Shown here piece after piece: positions 10,007 through 20,901 of a DNA stretch of 64,000 bases. The DNA is from Phyllobacterium lublinensis (GTDB lineage: Bacteria; Pseudomonadota; Alphaproteobacteria; Rhizobiales; Rhizobiaceae). Positions within the stretch are counted from its first letter, which is position 1, and each line of letters begins with the position of its first letter. A program made the translations under genes and the position numbers. The DNA lies in contig NZ_JAIUDQ010000003.1 in NCBI RefSeq assembly GCF_020164435.1, positions 289,882 through 353,881 on the forward strand. Direction: 5' to 3'. The notes beneath the pieces are model-generated. The model was not told the DNA's origin. It did no database searches and saw only the letters and a program-made list of their open reading frames with translations.

Positions 10007-10444
10007 TCAGATTGTGGACCTGGCTCTCGGACGGCGAGCCGCGGCACGCTTCGACGTGTTGAGTTCTATCGCGGCGCGGACAAGTGTCTTCAACGCCTTT
10101 TCATCAATCTTTTCGCCTTCATGTACGTCGATGGCACGCCTGGTATTGCCTTCGAGACTGGAGTTGAAAAGACCTGAGGGGTCCTCCAGCGATGCGCCCT
10201 TGGCAAAGGTCATTTTGACGACATTCTTGTAGGTCTCGCCGGTGCAGATGATACCGTCGTGCTCCCACACCGGAACGCCCCGCCATTTCCACTCCTCGAC
10301 CACCTCCGGGTCCGCCTGCTTGATGATCGACCGGATTTTGGCAAGCGTTTCGCCGCGCCAGTCGGCCAGCTCCTTGATGCGCGCATCTATCAGCTGCGAG
10401 GCGGAATCCGCTCCTTCACCTTCCTTCAGGTCGCTTTTCTTCAT
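10007..10444 (-). CDS. DUF1801 domain protein
   Basis: 145-residue cytoplasmic protein of the YdhG/DUF1801 family. The core has the typical pattern EEWKWRGVPVWEHDGIICTG, then KNVVKMTFAKGASL and a basic C-terminal tail. The start is set by AGGAGGTGAT at 10449-10458, a full anti-Shine-Dalgarno match just upstream of the ATG. It is 39 bp downstream of a second DUF1801 gene on the same strand, probably one operon. Function is unknown. Confidence 0.82.
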   Translation of the reverse strand: MKKSDLKEGEGADSASQLIDARIKELADWRGETLAKIRSIIKQADPEVVEEWKWRGVPVWEHDGIICTGETYKNVVKMTFAKGASLEDPSGLFNSSLEGNTRRAIDVHEGEKIDEKALKTLVRAAIELNTSKRAAARRPRARSTI

Positions 10445-10483
10445 GGGTATCACCTCCTCTTGATATTGGTTTCATGCTGCAGG

Positions 10484-10921
10484 CTACATTCGTTCGCCGG
10501 GCAGTTGGCTGGCCTGTTTCACCCAGTCGACAAACTGCGCTTCGTCGAGCTCGCCCTCATGGATGTTGAGATAGCGCACTTCCTTGTGCTTGGATGGGCC
10601 AGGCGGGACAGGATCAAGCGAGGTGCCACGGAAGAACGTCACCTGTACGTACTTCGTGTAGCAATGCAGGGCGAGGAACCAGCTGTTCTCCTCCCGCCCG
10701 TAGAACGGCGAGTTCCATTTGACCGCCTTGCTCACATTCGGGACAGTGTGCTCGATGAGCTTGTCAAGCCGGCGCCCGAGGTCGCTTTTCCAGCCGGGCA
10801 TGGCCGCAATATAGGCCTGAACCGGCGCGTCGCCGTAGCCCTTTGCTATTTGTGGATTGCCGCCCGAAAGAAGGACCGGCTTGGTGTCGTTCGAGGATTT
10901 GCTGAGTGTCTCGTTGGCCAT
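10484..10921 (-). CDS. DUF1801 domain protein (second copy)
   Basis: 145-residue protein of the same family as its downstream neighbour. Recognisable elements are KAVKWNSPFYGREENSWF, then KYVQVTFFRGTSLDP and a C-terminal WVKQAS helix. The two proteins are divergent paralogues rather than a recent duplication. Family members form small alpha/beta domains without a settled biochemical function. Confidence 0.82.
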   Translation of the reverse strand: MANETLSKSSNDTKPVLLSGGNPQIAKGYGDAPVQAYIAAMPGWKSDLGRRLDKLIEHTVPNVSKAVKWNSPFYGREENSWFLALHCYTKYVQVTFFRGTSLDPVPPGPSKHKEVRYLNIHEGELDEAQFVDWVKQASQLPGERM

Positions 10922-10997
10922 GGCGTTTCACTCCATTGCGCGAGTTGGGATAGGTAGCACGATTCAGTGCAAATCTGTCCGTTCCAAAGGATTCAAG

Positions 10998-11168
10998 TCA
11001 AGCTGTTTCAACCGGCTGAATATGATCGCGGAAAAAAGCTGCAGCTCCGATCTCGTCAATTTCTCCTGCGGCAACCATGAGAACGAGCTGGATGATAAGT
11101 CTTTCGAGGACTTCCTTCGGAAGGATGACTCCTTCCGAGTTGCCAATTTTCCGCACGGTTATGTTCAT
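10998..11168 (-). pseudogene. Truncated AbrB/MazE-type antitoxin
   Basis: A 56-codon frame starts MNITVRKIGNSEGVILPKEV, the strand-swapped AbrB/SpoVT DNA-binding signature of antitoxins that partner Doc/Fic- or MazF-like toxins. After residue 24 (LERL) the expected LNLKAGD-type continuation is absent and an unrelated tail runs to a stop at 10998. No toxin follows, since the next gene is a DUF1801 protein. The gene is therefore a decayed antitoxin that lost its C-terminal toxin-binding part. Its likely operator is retained just upstream. Confidence 0.65.
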
Positions 11169-11180
11169 GGCAAAACTCCG

Positions 11181-11204
11181 ATGTTATAACATCGTGTATA
11201 ACAT
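11181..11204. promoter_or_regulatory. Operator-like palindromes upstream of the antitoxin remnant
   Basis: ATGTTATAACAT is a perfect 12 bp palindrome at 11181-11192, followed one base later by GTGTATAACAT, a second imperfect copy of the same half-site. It sits 12-36 bp upstream of the antitoxin ATG, the usual place for autoregulatory sites of AbrB-type antitoxins. Zur boxes look similar, but no zinc-related gene is adjacent. Confidence 0.5.
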
Positions 11205-11238
11205 TGGGTTTGCCAGCAAACGAGCCAGACCCTTAGTG

Positions 11239-12231
11239 CTACAACCAGCCCTTCTTGCGGAAAATCAGCAAGGGGATAATGGCGGAGGCAATCATCAGGC
11301 CGATGGCCATCGGGTATCCCCACATTTCCTTGAGTTCCGGCATGAATTCGAAGTTCATGCCGTAGATGGATGCGACCAGTGTAGGTGGCATGAAGGCCAC
11401 TGCAGCGACCGAGAAGATCTTGATGATCGCATTCTGCTCGATCGAGATCAGACCGACAACGGTGTCGAGCAGGAACGTGATCTTGTTGGAAAGAAAATCC
11501 ACATAGGTGCTGAGCGATTGCGTGTCGCGCTCCAGTGACTTTATCCAGGCGCGAGTCTCTTTCTTGGTAGATGTCTGATCGGAGATGGCCGCCAAGTAGA
11601 CCAGCAAGCGGCTGACGCCCGCGATGCTTTCGCGGATCTTGGAAAGGAACGCGCCCTGTCCGCCGATCTGGGTAAGACTGTCCCTGAAATTTTTCGTGGT
11701 CATGGGCTTGTCGTTTTCGGACCGCCGGAAGATCGCGTGTGAGTTCACGTCGATATTACTGGCAACGCCCTCGAGAATATCCGCTATGCGGTCAGTGACA
11801 GCCTCGATCAATCCGAGCAGGACAGTAAGCCCTGTGCATTTGGGGTTGATGATCCCGTTGCCCGGCTTCGTCGCCCGGCCAATGAACAGTGCGAGCGCCT
11901 TCGGCTCGGTATAGCGGACCGTCACCAGCAGTTGACCCGTCAGGATGAACGAAACCGGTGCAATGCCCTGATGCTTCTGTTCCGTAGAATGGAGGATGGA
12001 AGCCGTCAGATATTGCGCGCCGTTTTCCGCATAGAACCGGCTGGATTCCTCGATCTCGATCATGTCTTCGTGGGTAGGTATTGCCGCCTTGGTCCAGGCT
12101 TCAACCTGGACATCTTCCTCATGCGTCGGGTTGAAGAGGTCGACCCAGACGGCTTTTGGCGGCAGCTCAGCGCCGGCAAGGGCCGCGCTCGGCATCAAGT
12201 AATCGTCTTCCAGGGTATAGACATAGATCAT
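11239..12231 (-). CDS. corA: CorA-family magnesium/cobalt transporter
   Basis: 330-residue inner-membrane divalent cation channel. A long cytoplasmic N-terminal domain is followed by two C-terminal membrane helices joined by the YGMNF signature (GMN at 291-293), with a basic tail KKGWL. Length and layout are typical of CorA. It starts immediately upstream of, and on the same strand as, the mutB stop end (1 bp apart), but mutB is transcribed toward it, so cotranscription downstream of mutA-mutB is not excluded by spacing order: corA lies 3' of mutB on the same strand. Confidence 0.92.
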   Translation of the reverse strand: MIYVYTLEDDYLMPSAALAGAELPPKAVWVDLFNPTHEEDVQVEAWTKAAIPTHEDMIEIEESSRFYAENGAQYLTASILHSTEQKHQGIAPVSFILTGQLLVTVRYTEPKALALFIGRATKPGNGIINPKCTGLTVLLGLIEAVTDRIADILEGVASNIDVNSHAIFRRSENDKPMTTKNFRDSLTQIGGQGAFLSKIRESIAGVSRLLVYLAAISDQTSTKKETRAWIKSLERDTQSLSTYVDFLSNKITFLLDTVVGLISIEQNAIIKIFSVAAVAFMPPTLVASIYGMNFEFMPELKEMWGYPMAIGLMIASAIIPLLIFRKKGWL

Positions 12232-12232
12232 T

Positions 12233-14365
<2,133 letters not shown>

Positions 14366-14366
14366 A

Positions 14367-15800
14367 TCATGCCTGCAATGTTTCATCGATGCGCGGGAAT
14401 GTCAGCGGTTCGCAGTGAACAACGCCGTCAGTAGGCAAGGGCATGTGCGGCGCGTCGAGCACCGTAACCGGCCGTTCATGCTTTGCCGCAAACAGGGTCG
14501 TGCCAATGATTGCGCGCTGCCCGGAGCTGTACTCCCTGGCTCGTGCCTCGCGCGCATTGACAATGCGGGCCTGCAGCTTGCCGTCGACAAGGCTCTGCAG
14601 AATGCCACCATCGCGCTCGAGTTGCTGAAACTCCCGCCAGGCGGCCTCACAAAGCTTCTCGGTCAGGTTCTCGACCGCGCCCGAGCCACAGGCTGGATCA
14701 GCCACGAAAGCCAGATTGCTTTCGTCAGCGAGGACGAGCTGGGTATTGCGCGCCAGCCGTCGCGCAAAGGCATCAGGCAAGCCATGAGCAATCGTATGGG
14801 GCAGGATCGCGATCGAATCGGCCCCGCCCACGGCGGCGGCAAAGCCGGCGATGGTCGTGCGCAAGATGTTTGTCTCGGGATCCTTCTTCGTCATCATGCG
14901 GTAGGAGGTTTCCGCATGTATCGTTGCACGCGAAGGGCGGGCTCCGCACGCCTCCTGCAAGCGCGCCCATAGCCGGCGCATGGCACGCACCTTGGCAATG
15001 GACAGGAACTGGTCCTGATCGACGGCGAGCGCAAAGCCGATATGTGGCGCGGCATAAACAATCGGCTGTCGCGCCTCTTCGAAGAGGCGGAAATGACCTG
15101 CAGCAATGGACAACATGGCGCCAAGTTCCTGCGCCTCGGTGGCGCCGGCATTGTGATAGACACGGCCATCGGCCTCAAGCACGATCCCTGGCAGGTCGGA
15201 TGAAAAAAATCCGGAAAGCGATTGCGGCAGAGATGCTTTAAGTGCTGCGATGCTCATGCGCAGACGGCCCGTACCGGCCAGTGTGGCAGCCGGGTCGATG
15301 CCCAGCGAGAAGCTCAGCGTCTTCGGGTTGACGTCACGCGGCCGCATGTAGTCCACGAACCAGTCCGCGCAGGCGCGGCTTTTCGGGTGCACGTCCATGC
15401 GCAGGTGGATCATGTCGAGATGCACGCCGTAGAGCACTTTGTCGACGGCCTCGCGTGTCGACGGCAAGCCAAAGCCGAAAGCATTTGGCGCGCCTTCAAA
15501 CACCAGCGAAATGCCGGTCGCTCCATTCTCCAGATCTTCCAGCAACTGCCTGTTGGCCCGAACCGGATCGGGATCGTCGACGCGCTGGACGATATGCCAG
15601 GGCTGCGAAGGGTCCTTGCGCGGTGTCAGCTTTGCGTTTCGGCGGCGCCCATAGAGTGGCTCGATCGCAATATTGTCGTCGGTCTTTGAAATCAGCGTTT
15701 CGCTAAAATCCGCGCCTTTCAGGGCTTTTTGCGCAAGTTTGACCCAGGTTTCCCGGTCAATCGCCGCAAATTCAGTTTCCTTGAGCAGTGACGCGTCCAT
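14367..15800 (-). CDS. mutA: Methylmalonyl-CoA mutase, small subunit
   Basis: 477-residue partner of the catalytic subunit. It matches the mutase barrel domain (IEPLYGRR near 47-54, RVDDPDP, then the [20 protein letters not shown] segment) but ends without the cobalamin-binding DxHxxG domain, which is normal for the short alphaproteobacterial form. It is the first gene of mutA-mutB; roughly 200 bp separate its ATG from the next gene upstream. Confidence 0.92.
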   Translation of the reverse strand: MDASLLKETEFAAIDRETWVKLAQKALKGADFSETLISKTDDNIAIEPLYGRRRNAKLTPRKDPSQPWHIVQRVDDPDPVRANRQLLEDLENGATGISLVFEGAPNAFGFGLPSTREAVDKVLYGVHLDMIHLRMDVHPKSRACADWFVDYMRPRDVNPKTLSFSLGIDPAATLAGTGRLRMSIAALKASLPQSLSGFFSSDLPGIVLEADGRVYHNAGATEAQELGAMLSIAAGHFRLFEEARQPIVYAAPHIGFALAVDQDQFLSIAKVRAMRRLWARLQEACGARPSRATIHAETSYRMMTKKDPETNILRTTIAGFAAAVGGADSIAILPHTIAHGLPDAFARRLARNTQLVLADESNLAFVADPACGSGAVENLTEKLCEAAWREFQQLERDGGILQSLVDGKLQARIVNAREARAREYSSGQRAIIGTTLFAAKHERPVTVLDAPHMPLPTDGVVHCEPLTFPRIDETLQA

Positions 15801-15997
15801 GCTTTCTCCCGGTCGCCCGTATTTTTGCGTCGACTTTAGGGGGAGTCATGCTGCTGCGCAACAAAGCAAAGTTCTCCCCGCGCAACATATTGAAAACGCG
15901 GGCGATTCCTCGTCGTTGGGATCATACAACACCGGCGTGCGTGTTGCCGCTCAGCCAGTGACGGCGGTGTATTGATTTGCCGGCCTTGGGGAGGATG

Positions 15998-16264
15998 CTA
16001 AAGCCAGTGAAAGCCCTTGGCCATCAATCCCGCCAAGCCGAGCGCCACGAAGATCAATGCCCCGAACAAAAGGCGGAAGTCTACCTTGGCATCGCGACGC
16101 AACTCCCAGATATCAGTCTTGATGTCAGTGACAGCAGTCTTGATATTTTCCATGTCGGACGACAGCTTTGCGACTTGTGCTTCCATGTCGTTGAATGTGC
16201 CATCTCCTCCTCCACGTTTCAAGGGTTCGACATGAGCCGATCGGGTAGGTTTTGCTTTACTCAT
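15998..16264 (-). CDS. Small tail-anchored membrane protein with coiled coil
   Basis: 88-residue protein starting MSKAKPTRSAHVEPLKRGG, preceded by a GAGAG ribosome site; the open frame extends to 16330 without a better start. Residues about 28-60 (DMEAQVAKLSSDMENIKTAV) form a predicted coiled coil and residues 68-88 a C-terminal membrane helix (LLFGALIFVALGLAGLMAKG). This resembles short phage-haemolysin-XhlA-like or membrane-anchored spacer proteins. Function is unknown. Confidence 0.65.
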   Translation of the reverse strand: MSKAKPTRSAHVEPLKRGGGDGTFNDMEAQVAKLSSDMENIKTAVTDIKTDIWELRRDAKVDFRLLFGALIFVALGLAGLMAKGFHWL

Positions 16265-16325
16265 GCAATTTCTCTCGTGCTGAAATGACTTAAATAATCG
16301 TCCGGATAGCACATTTTCATAAGGC

Positions 16326-16361
16326 AGCAAAAAGCAAACGCGCGCCTCACAGCGCGCGTTT
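16326..16361 (-). terminator. Rho-independent terminator of the 16.4-16.7 kb gene
   Basis: AAACGCGCGC at 16336-16345 and GCGCGCGTTT at 16352-16361 are perfect 10 bp arms around CTCACA. Read on the minus strand the hairpin is followed by a short T-run (GCTTTTTGC). Confidence 0.8.
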
Positions 16362-16382
16362 CCATCGGTTGAGATGCTTCGC

Positions 16383-16748
16383 TCAGACGAACTGGCTCAA
16401 CCCGGGAATGGAGTTGACAACCTCGTCGACGGGACCGCTGCCGGCCTTTTCGCGAGCAAAGGCAATCGTCTCCTTGGAAATTCCGGTTATTTCTCCCATG
16501 CCGAGGCCAATTCCCATCAGCTTGGAGCCAAGGCCCATCACGCCAGGCATCAGGCCGGAGAGAAGCCCCCCGCTGCCCTGGGCTTCGGCAATGGCTGCTT
16601 CTGCGCCCGGAAAGCCGGCGATGAGCTGCCCAACCTTGTCAGCCGGACCTTCCTTTTGCAGAAACGCCAGAATCAGGCCAACGGCCTTAGTCGCCGTAGC
16701 CGGGTCAGTTCCAACATTGGCGGATATGCGCGCGATGAGTTCGTCCAT
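16383..16748 (-). CDS. DUF2267-like helical protein
   Basis: 121-residue protein with N-terminal helices MDELIARISANVGTDPATA and KAVGLILAFLQKEGPADKV, as in DUF2267-type proteins. A glycine-rich middle follows (GSGGLLSGLMPGVMGLGSKLMG) that may form a glycine zipper, then a C-terminal helix. It is found in many Rhizobiales without known function. It is followed by a strong terminator, so it is probably a single-gene unit. Confidence 0.65.
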   Translation of the reverse strand: MDELIARISANVGTDPATATKAVGLILAFLQKEGPADKVGQLIAGFPGAEAAIAEAQGSGGLLSGLMPGVMGLGSKLMGIGLGMGEITGISKETIAFAREKAGSGPVDEVVNSIPGLSQFV

Positions 16749-17192
16749 GAGCCTAATCTCCCGTCAATCATGAATTACGTTTACGTAATATGCGGGAAAT
16801 CTCTCTCCCGCAAGGGTCTGCGACAATCTCAACATGCTACTCGCGTACAAGACGATTGAACAAACGGTTTGTCGAAGTTTGGGTCTGCACTGATCATCAT
16901 TTGTCGCCTTCTCAGCTTTGCGACATCTTATTATCGGCGGATCGAAACGGGCCTTGCAATGAAAACCACCCCACGTGGCTCGCAGCCGGTCAAAAGCCCA
17001 AACAGCATCATGAGACGCTACGCCTGAACAAATGAGACGCCGCGGGTAGTGGCGTGATGCGGAATATTGCATTTCAGCGCCACGACGACTGGCACAACAT
17101 TGAGACAGACCACCGCCGTAAGATACGAAAACCTTGTCAGAATGGTTCTGAAAAAATTCCTTAAATCATTGAAACCAAATGGAGATATTACA
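16749..17192. other. Intergenic region, no gene recognised
   Basis: About 440 bp between a minus-strand gene and the frameshifted plus-strand gene. Open frames crossing it have no recognisable domain. A weak ribosome site (GGAG) precedes the ATG at 17193. Nothing else is supported. Confidence 0.5.
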
Positions 17193-17733
17193 ATGGCTAC
17201 GACATTCCTTGAACCCGACAAACTCAGAAGCAAGCGCAGCAAGCCAATCATCGACAAGTCACCGACCCCGGACGTCGAAGTGGCACCTGCTCCGGTCACG
17301 AATACCGGCGGAGTGAAGATACGCACGCTGCCAAATTCCGTCTATCCGGATGACCCGGTTCTACCCGAGCCGGATGCCAAAGTGATCAAGGCCGATGCGA
17401 AGCATAAGACATTGGTCGGCAGCGCTTCAAAGATATCTTTGAAGGCACGCTGGCGGATTTCAAGGGCGCGCGACCCTCAAGAACTTCAGCGTCGGCGATG
17501 CGATCCACTTTAACGATGCCGATGTGGACAACTTCCGTGTCATGGGCAAGGGCAAGTCGCTTGAGTTCAGCAACTTCGATTGGCACCACCACGCCTACGA
17601 GTCATATACGTCCAGCGGCGCAATGACTGGAGGCATGACCTTGAAGTTCTCGAACGATCCGCTCGGCAGCTTCGTCAAGACCCTGGATCAGGATGGTGTC
17701 GGCGTTACCCTGACCCTGGATCGTCTGGCCTAG
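17193..17733 (+). pseudogene. Doubly frameshifted secreted/RTX-associated-like gene
   Basis: The frame opens at 17193 (MATTFLEPDKLRSKRSKP) and reads well to about 17425. The plausible protein then continues in a second frame as FKDIFEGTLADFKGA (17426-17470) and in a third as TLKNFSVGDAIHFNDADV through SGAMTGGMTLKFSND to the stop at 17731-17733. Both shifts have the same sense, equal to one lost base each; the second lies in the GC run GGGCGCGCGACC. The GTLADFKGATLKNFSVGDAI pattern resembles repeats in secreted calcium-binding proteins of rhizobia. A strong terminator follows. It is either a recent pseudogene or carries sequencing errors. Confidence 0.6.
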
Positions 17734-17770
17734 AGCTTCGGCAGGTCCGACTCCAGAAAGCCTGAAACCA

Positions 17771-17803
17771 AATGCCGGCGTGCGAAAGCATGCCGGCATT
17801 TTT
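17771..17803 (+). terminator. Rho-independent terminator
   Basis: AATGCCGGCGTGC (17771-17783), loop GAAA, and GCATGCCGGCATT (17788-17800) form a 13 bp stem with one G-T pair, followed by TTTT. It lies 38 bp after the frameshifted gene. Confidence 0.85.
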
Positions 17804-17941
17804 CGTCCGGCGTTCCAGCAATGCCTCGCAGTGCTTGCTTCAACTTTCCGTTTCGTAGCGGAATGCTGGAGCTTGACCATTGTCCGTTTTCAAATGCCTG
17901 TTATATCGTGGGTGGAGTGACACCGACGAGGACAAGACGAT

Positions 17942-19468
17942 ATGGCCGCTGACAGTATTTTCCTTGGTGCAAGCCGCAAGCCCGACAACTCCTACAGCCA
18001 AGCCGAATCGCTGCTGCTGAAGTTCGGCAACCGCCATGGGCTCGTGACCGGAGCAACCGGTACTGGTAAGACTGTCTCGCTGCAAGTCCTGGCTGAGGGG
18101 TTCTCGCAGGCCGGTGTTCCCGTGTTTTGTGCAGATATCAAGGGCGATCTTTCCGGTATCGGTGCCAAGGGCGAGGAGAAGGATTTCCTGCTCAAACGTG
18201 CTGCCGAGGTAAAGCTCGACCCTTATGAGTTCAGCGCTTCGCCGGTCATATTCTGGGATATTTTCGGCGAGCAGGGTCATCCGATCCGTGCCACGATTTC
18301 GGAAATGGGCCCGCTGCTGCTGGCGCGGCTGATGAACCTGACCGAGGCGCAGGAAGGTGTGCTCAATATCGCCTTCAAGATCGCCGATGAGGAGGGGCTG
18401 CTGCTCCTCGACATGAAGGATCTGCAGGCCTTGCTCCTCAACATCGCCGAACGGGCTGAAGAGATCTCCGCCCGGTATGGCAACGTCACCAAGCCCTCCG
18501 TCGGCGCGATCCAGCGTTCGCTGCTCGTGCTCGAACAGCAGGGCGGAACCAAGTTCTTCGGCGAGCCGGCACTGAAGATTGCCGACATCATGCGCACCGG
18601 AACCGATGGACGCGGGCTCGTGAGCGTGCTTGCCGCCGACAAGCTGATGATGAATCCTCGCCTTTATTCGACATTCCTGCTCTGGCTTCTGTCGGAACTT
18701 TTCGAGGAACTGCCGGAGGTGGGTGATCCGGAAAAGCCGCGTCTGGTCTTCTTCTTCGATGAAGCCCATCTCCTGTTCAATGAGGCACCCAAGGCGCTGC
18801 TCACCCGTGTCGAGCAGGTGGTGCGCCTGATCCGCTCCAAGGGCGTCGGCGTATTCTTCATATCGCAGAACCCGCTGGACGTACCCGAGACGGTGCTGGC
18901 GCAGCTTGGCAACCGCGTGCAGCATGCACTTCGTGCTTATACGCCGCGTGAGCAGAATGCGGTGAAAACGGCGGCCGATACGTTCCGCCCCAATCCGGAT
19001 TTCAACACCTTCGAGACGATCACCAATCTTGCGACGGGTGAGGCGCTGGTCTCGACGCTGGCCGACAAGGGTGTGCCGTCCATGGTGCAGCGGACGCTGA
19101 TGCGCCCGCCCGCAGGACGTATCGGACCGCTGACGAGCGATGAACGCCAGGCGTTGATCAACGCAAGCCCGGTCGCCGGGCTCTATGACGAAATGATCGA
19201 TCGCGAATCCGCCTACGAACTGTTGCAGAAAAAGGCGGAGAAAACGAAGACCGAAGCCGAAGCCCAGGTTCAGGAAGCCGATAGCACCGGCGGCTGGAAG
19301 CTGCCCGACTTTCTCGGCGGCGAGCCCAAGACCGGGCCAAGGGGCGGGCAGGTGCGGGGGCGTCAGACAGTGGCCGAAGCGGCGATGAAATCGGTCGTCC
19401 GTTCGGTCGGCAGTTCACTCGGCCGCGCGCTGGTGCGCGGAATTTTGGGCAGTCTGAGCCGGCGGTAG
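17942..19468 (+). CDS. HerA-like / DUF853 P-loop ATPase
   Basis: 508-residue cytoplasmic ATPase of the YjgR/DUF853 family, related to the HerA-FtsK helicases. Walker A is GATGTGKT at 37-44; Walker B is RLVFFFDEAH with Asp-Glu at 273-274. An FFISQNPLDVPETVLAQLGNR segment follows that acts like the sensor/arginine-finger region of these motors. The C-terminus is basic and low-complexity. Proposed roles include DNA translocation or processing; the true substrate is unknown. It appears monocistronic. Confidence 0.9.
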   Translation: MAADSIFLGASRKPDNSYSQAESLLLKFGNRHGLVTGATGTGKTVSLQVLAEGFSQAGVPVFCADIKGDLSGIGAKGEEKDFLLKRAAEVKLDPYEFSASPVIFWDIFGEQGHPIRATISEMGPLLLARLMNLTEAQEGVLNIAFKIADEEGLLLLDMKDLQALLLNIAERAEEISARYGNVTKPSVGAIQRSLLVLEQQGGTKFFGEPALKIADIMRTGTDGRGLVSVLAADKLMMNPRLYSTFLLWLLSELFEELPEVGDPEKPRLVFFFDEAHLLFNEAPKALLTRVEQVVRLIRSKGVGVFFISQNPLDVPETVLAQLGNRVQHALRAYTPREQNAVKTAADTFRPNPDFNTFETITNLATGEALVSTLADKGVPSMVQRTLMRPPAGRIGPLTSDERQALINASPVAGLYDEMIDRESAYELLQKKAEKTKTEAEAQVQEADSTGGWKLPDFLGGEPKTGPRGGQVRGRQTVAEAAMKSVVRSVGSSLGRALVRGILGSLSRR

Positions 19469-19733
19469 GGCGGCTTGTGATTTGAGAGTGTACCGGGCCC
19501 AAGCGCGTCAAGACGCGCCAGGTTGAGCGATTATCCAGAACACCAGCTATGGCATGGCAGGGATATGGAACCTTTGATAACAACTTGAAATTGTATAACT
19601 TTTTCATAACATGTGCGTGATTTTCTGCGCACAGCAGAGTTACGTCGTTGACACAACGGCGCTCGACCGCAAAATCGAACCAGCCATTTTACTGCTGTTT
19701 ATATTTGCCTGATTTTTTAAAGGACCCATTTTC

Positions 19734-20093
19734 ATGTATGCATTTGCAGGGGCCGAGTCCGCCCTTACTCCGTTATTGCAGTCGTTGTACGTCACCCTCC
19801 GCACATTGGTTTCCTTCGCTTCAACCATAGGCAAGATTGCCGCGGGTGCTGGCATGATTGTGCTCATTCCCGCACCAGCATGTGTCGCCCAGGAGAGAGG
19901 AATCTCCACGATGCAAGACGCCAATGATGAGATCCGGCAAGAGCTGGAAAGGCGGGCGGCACTGATACGAAGCGATTCCAAGGAAGGTTTGGCCGAGATA
20001 GAGAATCGCGAAGCCGTTCCTTCGCGACCCGGGGATACCCGACCCAGAGACTTCACGTCGAGGATTGTCGTGCCAAATCAGGCCCGGCCATAG
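19734..20093 (+). CDS. Hypothetical small protein with hydrophobic N-terminal half
   Basis: 119-codon frame. Residues about 33-52 (IGKIAAGAGMIVLIPAPACVAQ) could be a signal or membrane segment, followed by a charged helical part (DANDEIRQELERRAALI) and a Pro/Arg-rich tail. No family is recognised. A hairpin downstream supports a transcribed unit. A minus-strand frame overlaps it, so the call is tentative and the start may be further downstream. Confidence 0.4.
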   Translation: MYAFAGAESALTPLLQSLYVTLRTLVSFASTIGKIAAGAGMIVLIPAPACVAQERGISTMQDANDEIRQELERRAALIRSDSKEGLAEIENREAVPSRPGDTRPRDFTSRIVVPNQARP

Positions 20094-20140
20094 TGAACGC
20101 AGAAGTTCATGACATCTGGCGAATGAAACGGTGGCTCAAG

Positions 20141-20170
20141 AAAGTCCGGCAGGATCATCTGCCGGACTTT
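20141..20170. terminator. Bidirectional hairpin terminator
   Basis: AAAGTCCGGCAG and CTGCCGGACTTT are perfect 12 bp arms around GATCAT. They lie between the 3' ends of a plus-strand gene (20093) and the minus-strand L,D-transpeptidase (20185). T-rich bases occur on both sides. Confidence 0.75.
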
Positions 20171-20184
20171 AACCAGTGCCTGGC

Positions 20185-20901
20185 TTAGATGACCAATACC
20201 GGCGACTTGTTCGGAACGCGGTCGTAGAGGTCGATGATGTCCTGGTTGATCAGGCGAACGCAACCGGACGAAACTGCCTTGCCGATCGACCACCATTCCG
20301 GCGAGCCGTGCAGGCGGTAGAGCGTATCGACGCCGTTCTGGAAAATATAGAGGGCGCGGGCACCGAGCGGGTTCTTGAGACCCGGTTCCATGCCGCCATT
20401 GCGCGCGCTGTATTTGACCAGTTCCGGCTGCCGGGCAACCATTTCGTCCGGCGGGGTCCATTTGGGCCAATGGCGCTTCCACTGGATGACGGCACGGCCA
20501 GACCAGGCAAACCCTTCCTTGCCGATGCCCACGCCGTATCGGATGGCCTGGCCGCCTTCGCGCACCAGATAGAGAAACTTGTCGTTGGTATCGACGACAA
20601 TCGTACCTGGCTGTTCCCCGGTCGGGTCCTGGACGATCTGGCGCAGGTAGCGCTTGTCCATCTTCTCGATCGGTATTGCAGGCAACTGAAAACCGTCATC
20701 TTCGCGGGCTGAATACATTGCCGCATAGGATGCGAATGCGGGATCGACATCCATCTGCGGCTGGCGGAGCGGATTGCCATAGTCGTCAACCTGGATCACC
20801 GGCAGATCGGCGGGGATCTGGGCGCAGCCTGCGAGACCGGCGGCTGCTGTGGCGGTCATTGCAGCAAGAAAGCCGCGGCGGGATATTGTGTTTTGCATCA
20901 T
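20185..20901 (-). CDS. L,D-transpeptidase (YkuD domain), Tat/lipoprotein signal
   Basis: 238-residue envelope enzyme that forms 3-3 peptidoglycan crosslinks or attaches proteins to peptidoglycan. N-terminal SRRGFLAA is a twin-arginine motif, followed by LAGC with Cys26 as a lipobox. The YkuD domain covers about 98-238; the catalytic signature is His198 in LHGSPEWW and Cys214 in SSGCVR. Two adjacent ATGs make the start 20901 or 20898. It belongs to the multi-copy ErfK/YbiS group typical of Hyphomicrobiales. Confidence 0.92.
   Translation of the reverse strand: MMQNTISRRGFLAAMTATAAAGLAGCAQIPADLPVIQVDDYGNPLRQPQMDVDPAFASYAAMYSAREDDGFQLPAIPIEKMDKRYLRQIVQDPTGEQPGTIVVDTNDKFLYLVREGGQAIRYGVGIGKEGFAWSGRAVIQWKRHWPKWTPPDEMVARQPELVKYSARNGGMEPGLKNPLGARALYIFQNGVDTLYRLHGSPEWWSIGKAVSSGCVRLINQDIIDLYDRVPNKSPVLVI

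Noticed and set aside
11181..11204. Zur-box-like TGTTATAACA sequence
   Set aside because: No zinc uptake or ribosomal-protein paralogue gene is adjacent; the antitoxin remnant directly downstream explains the palindrome better.
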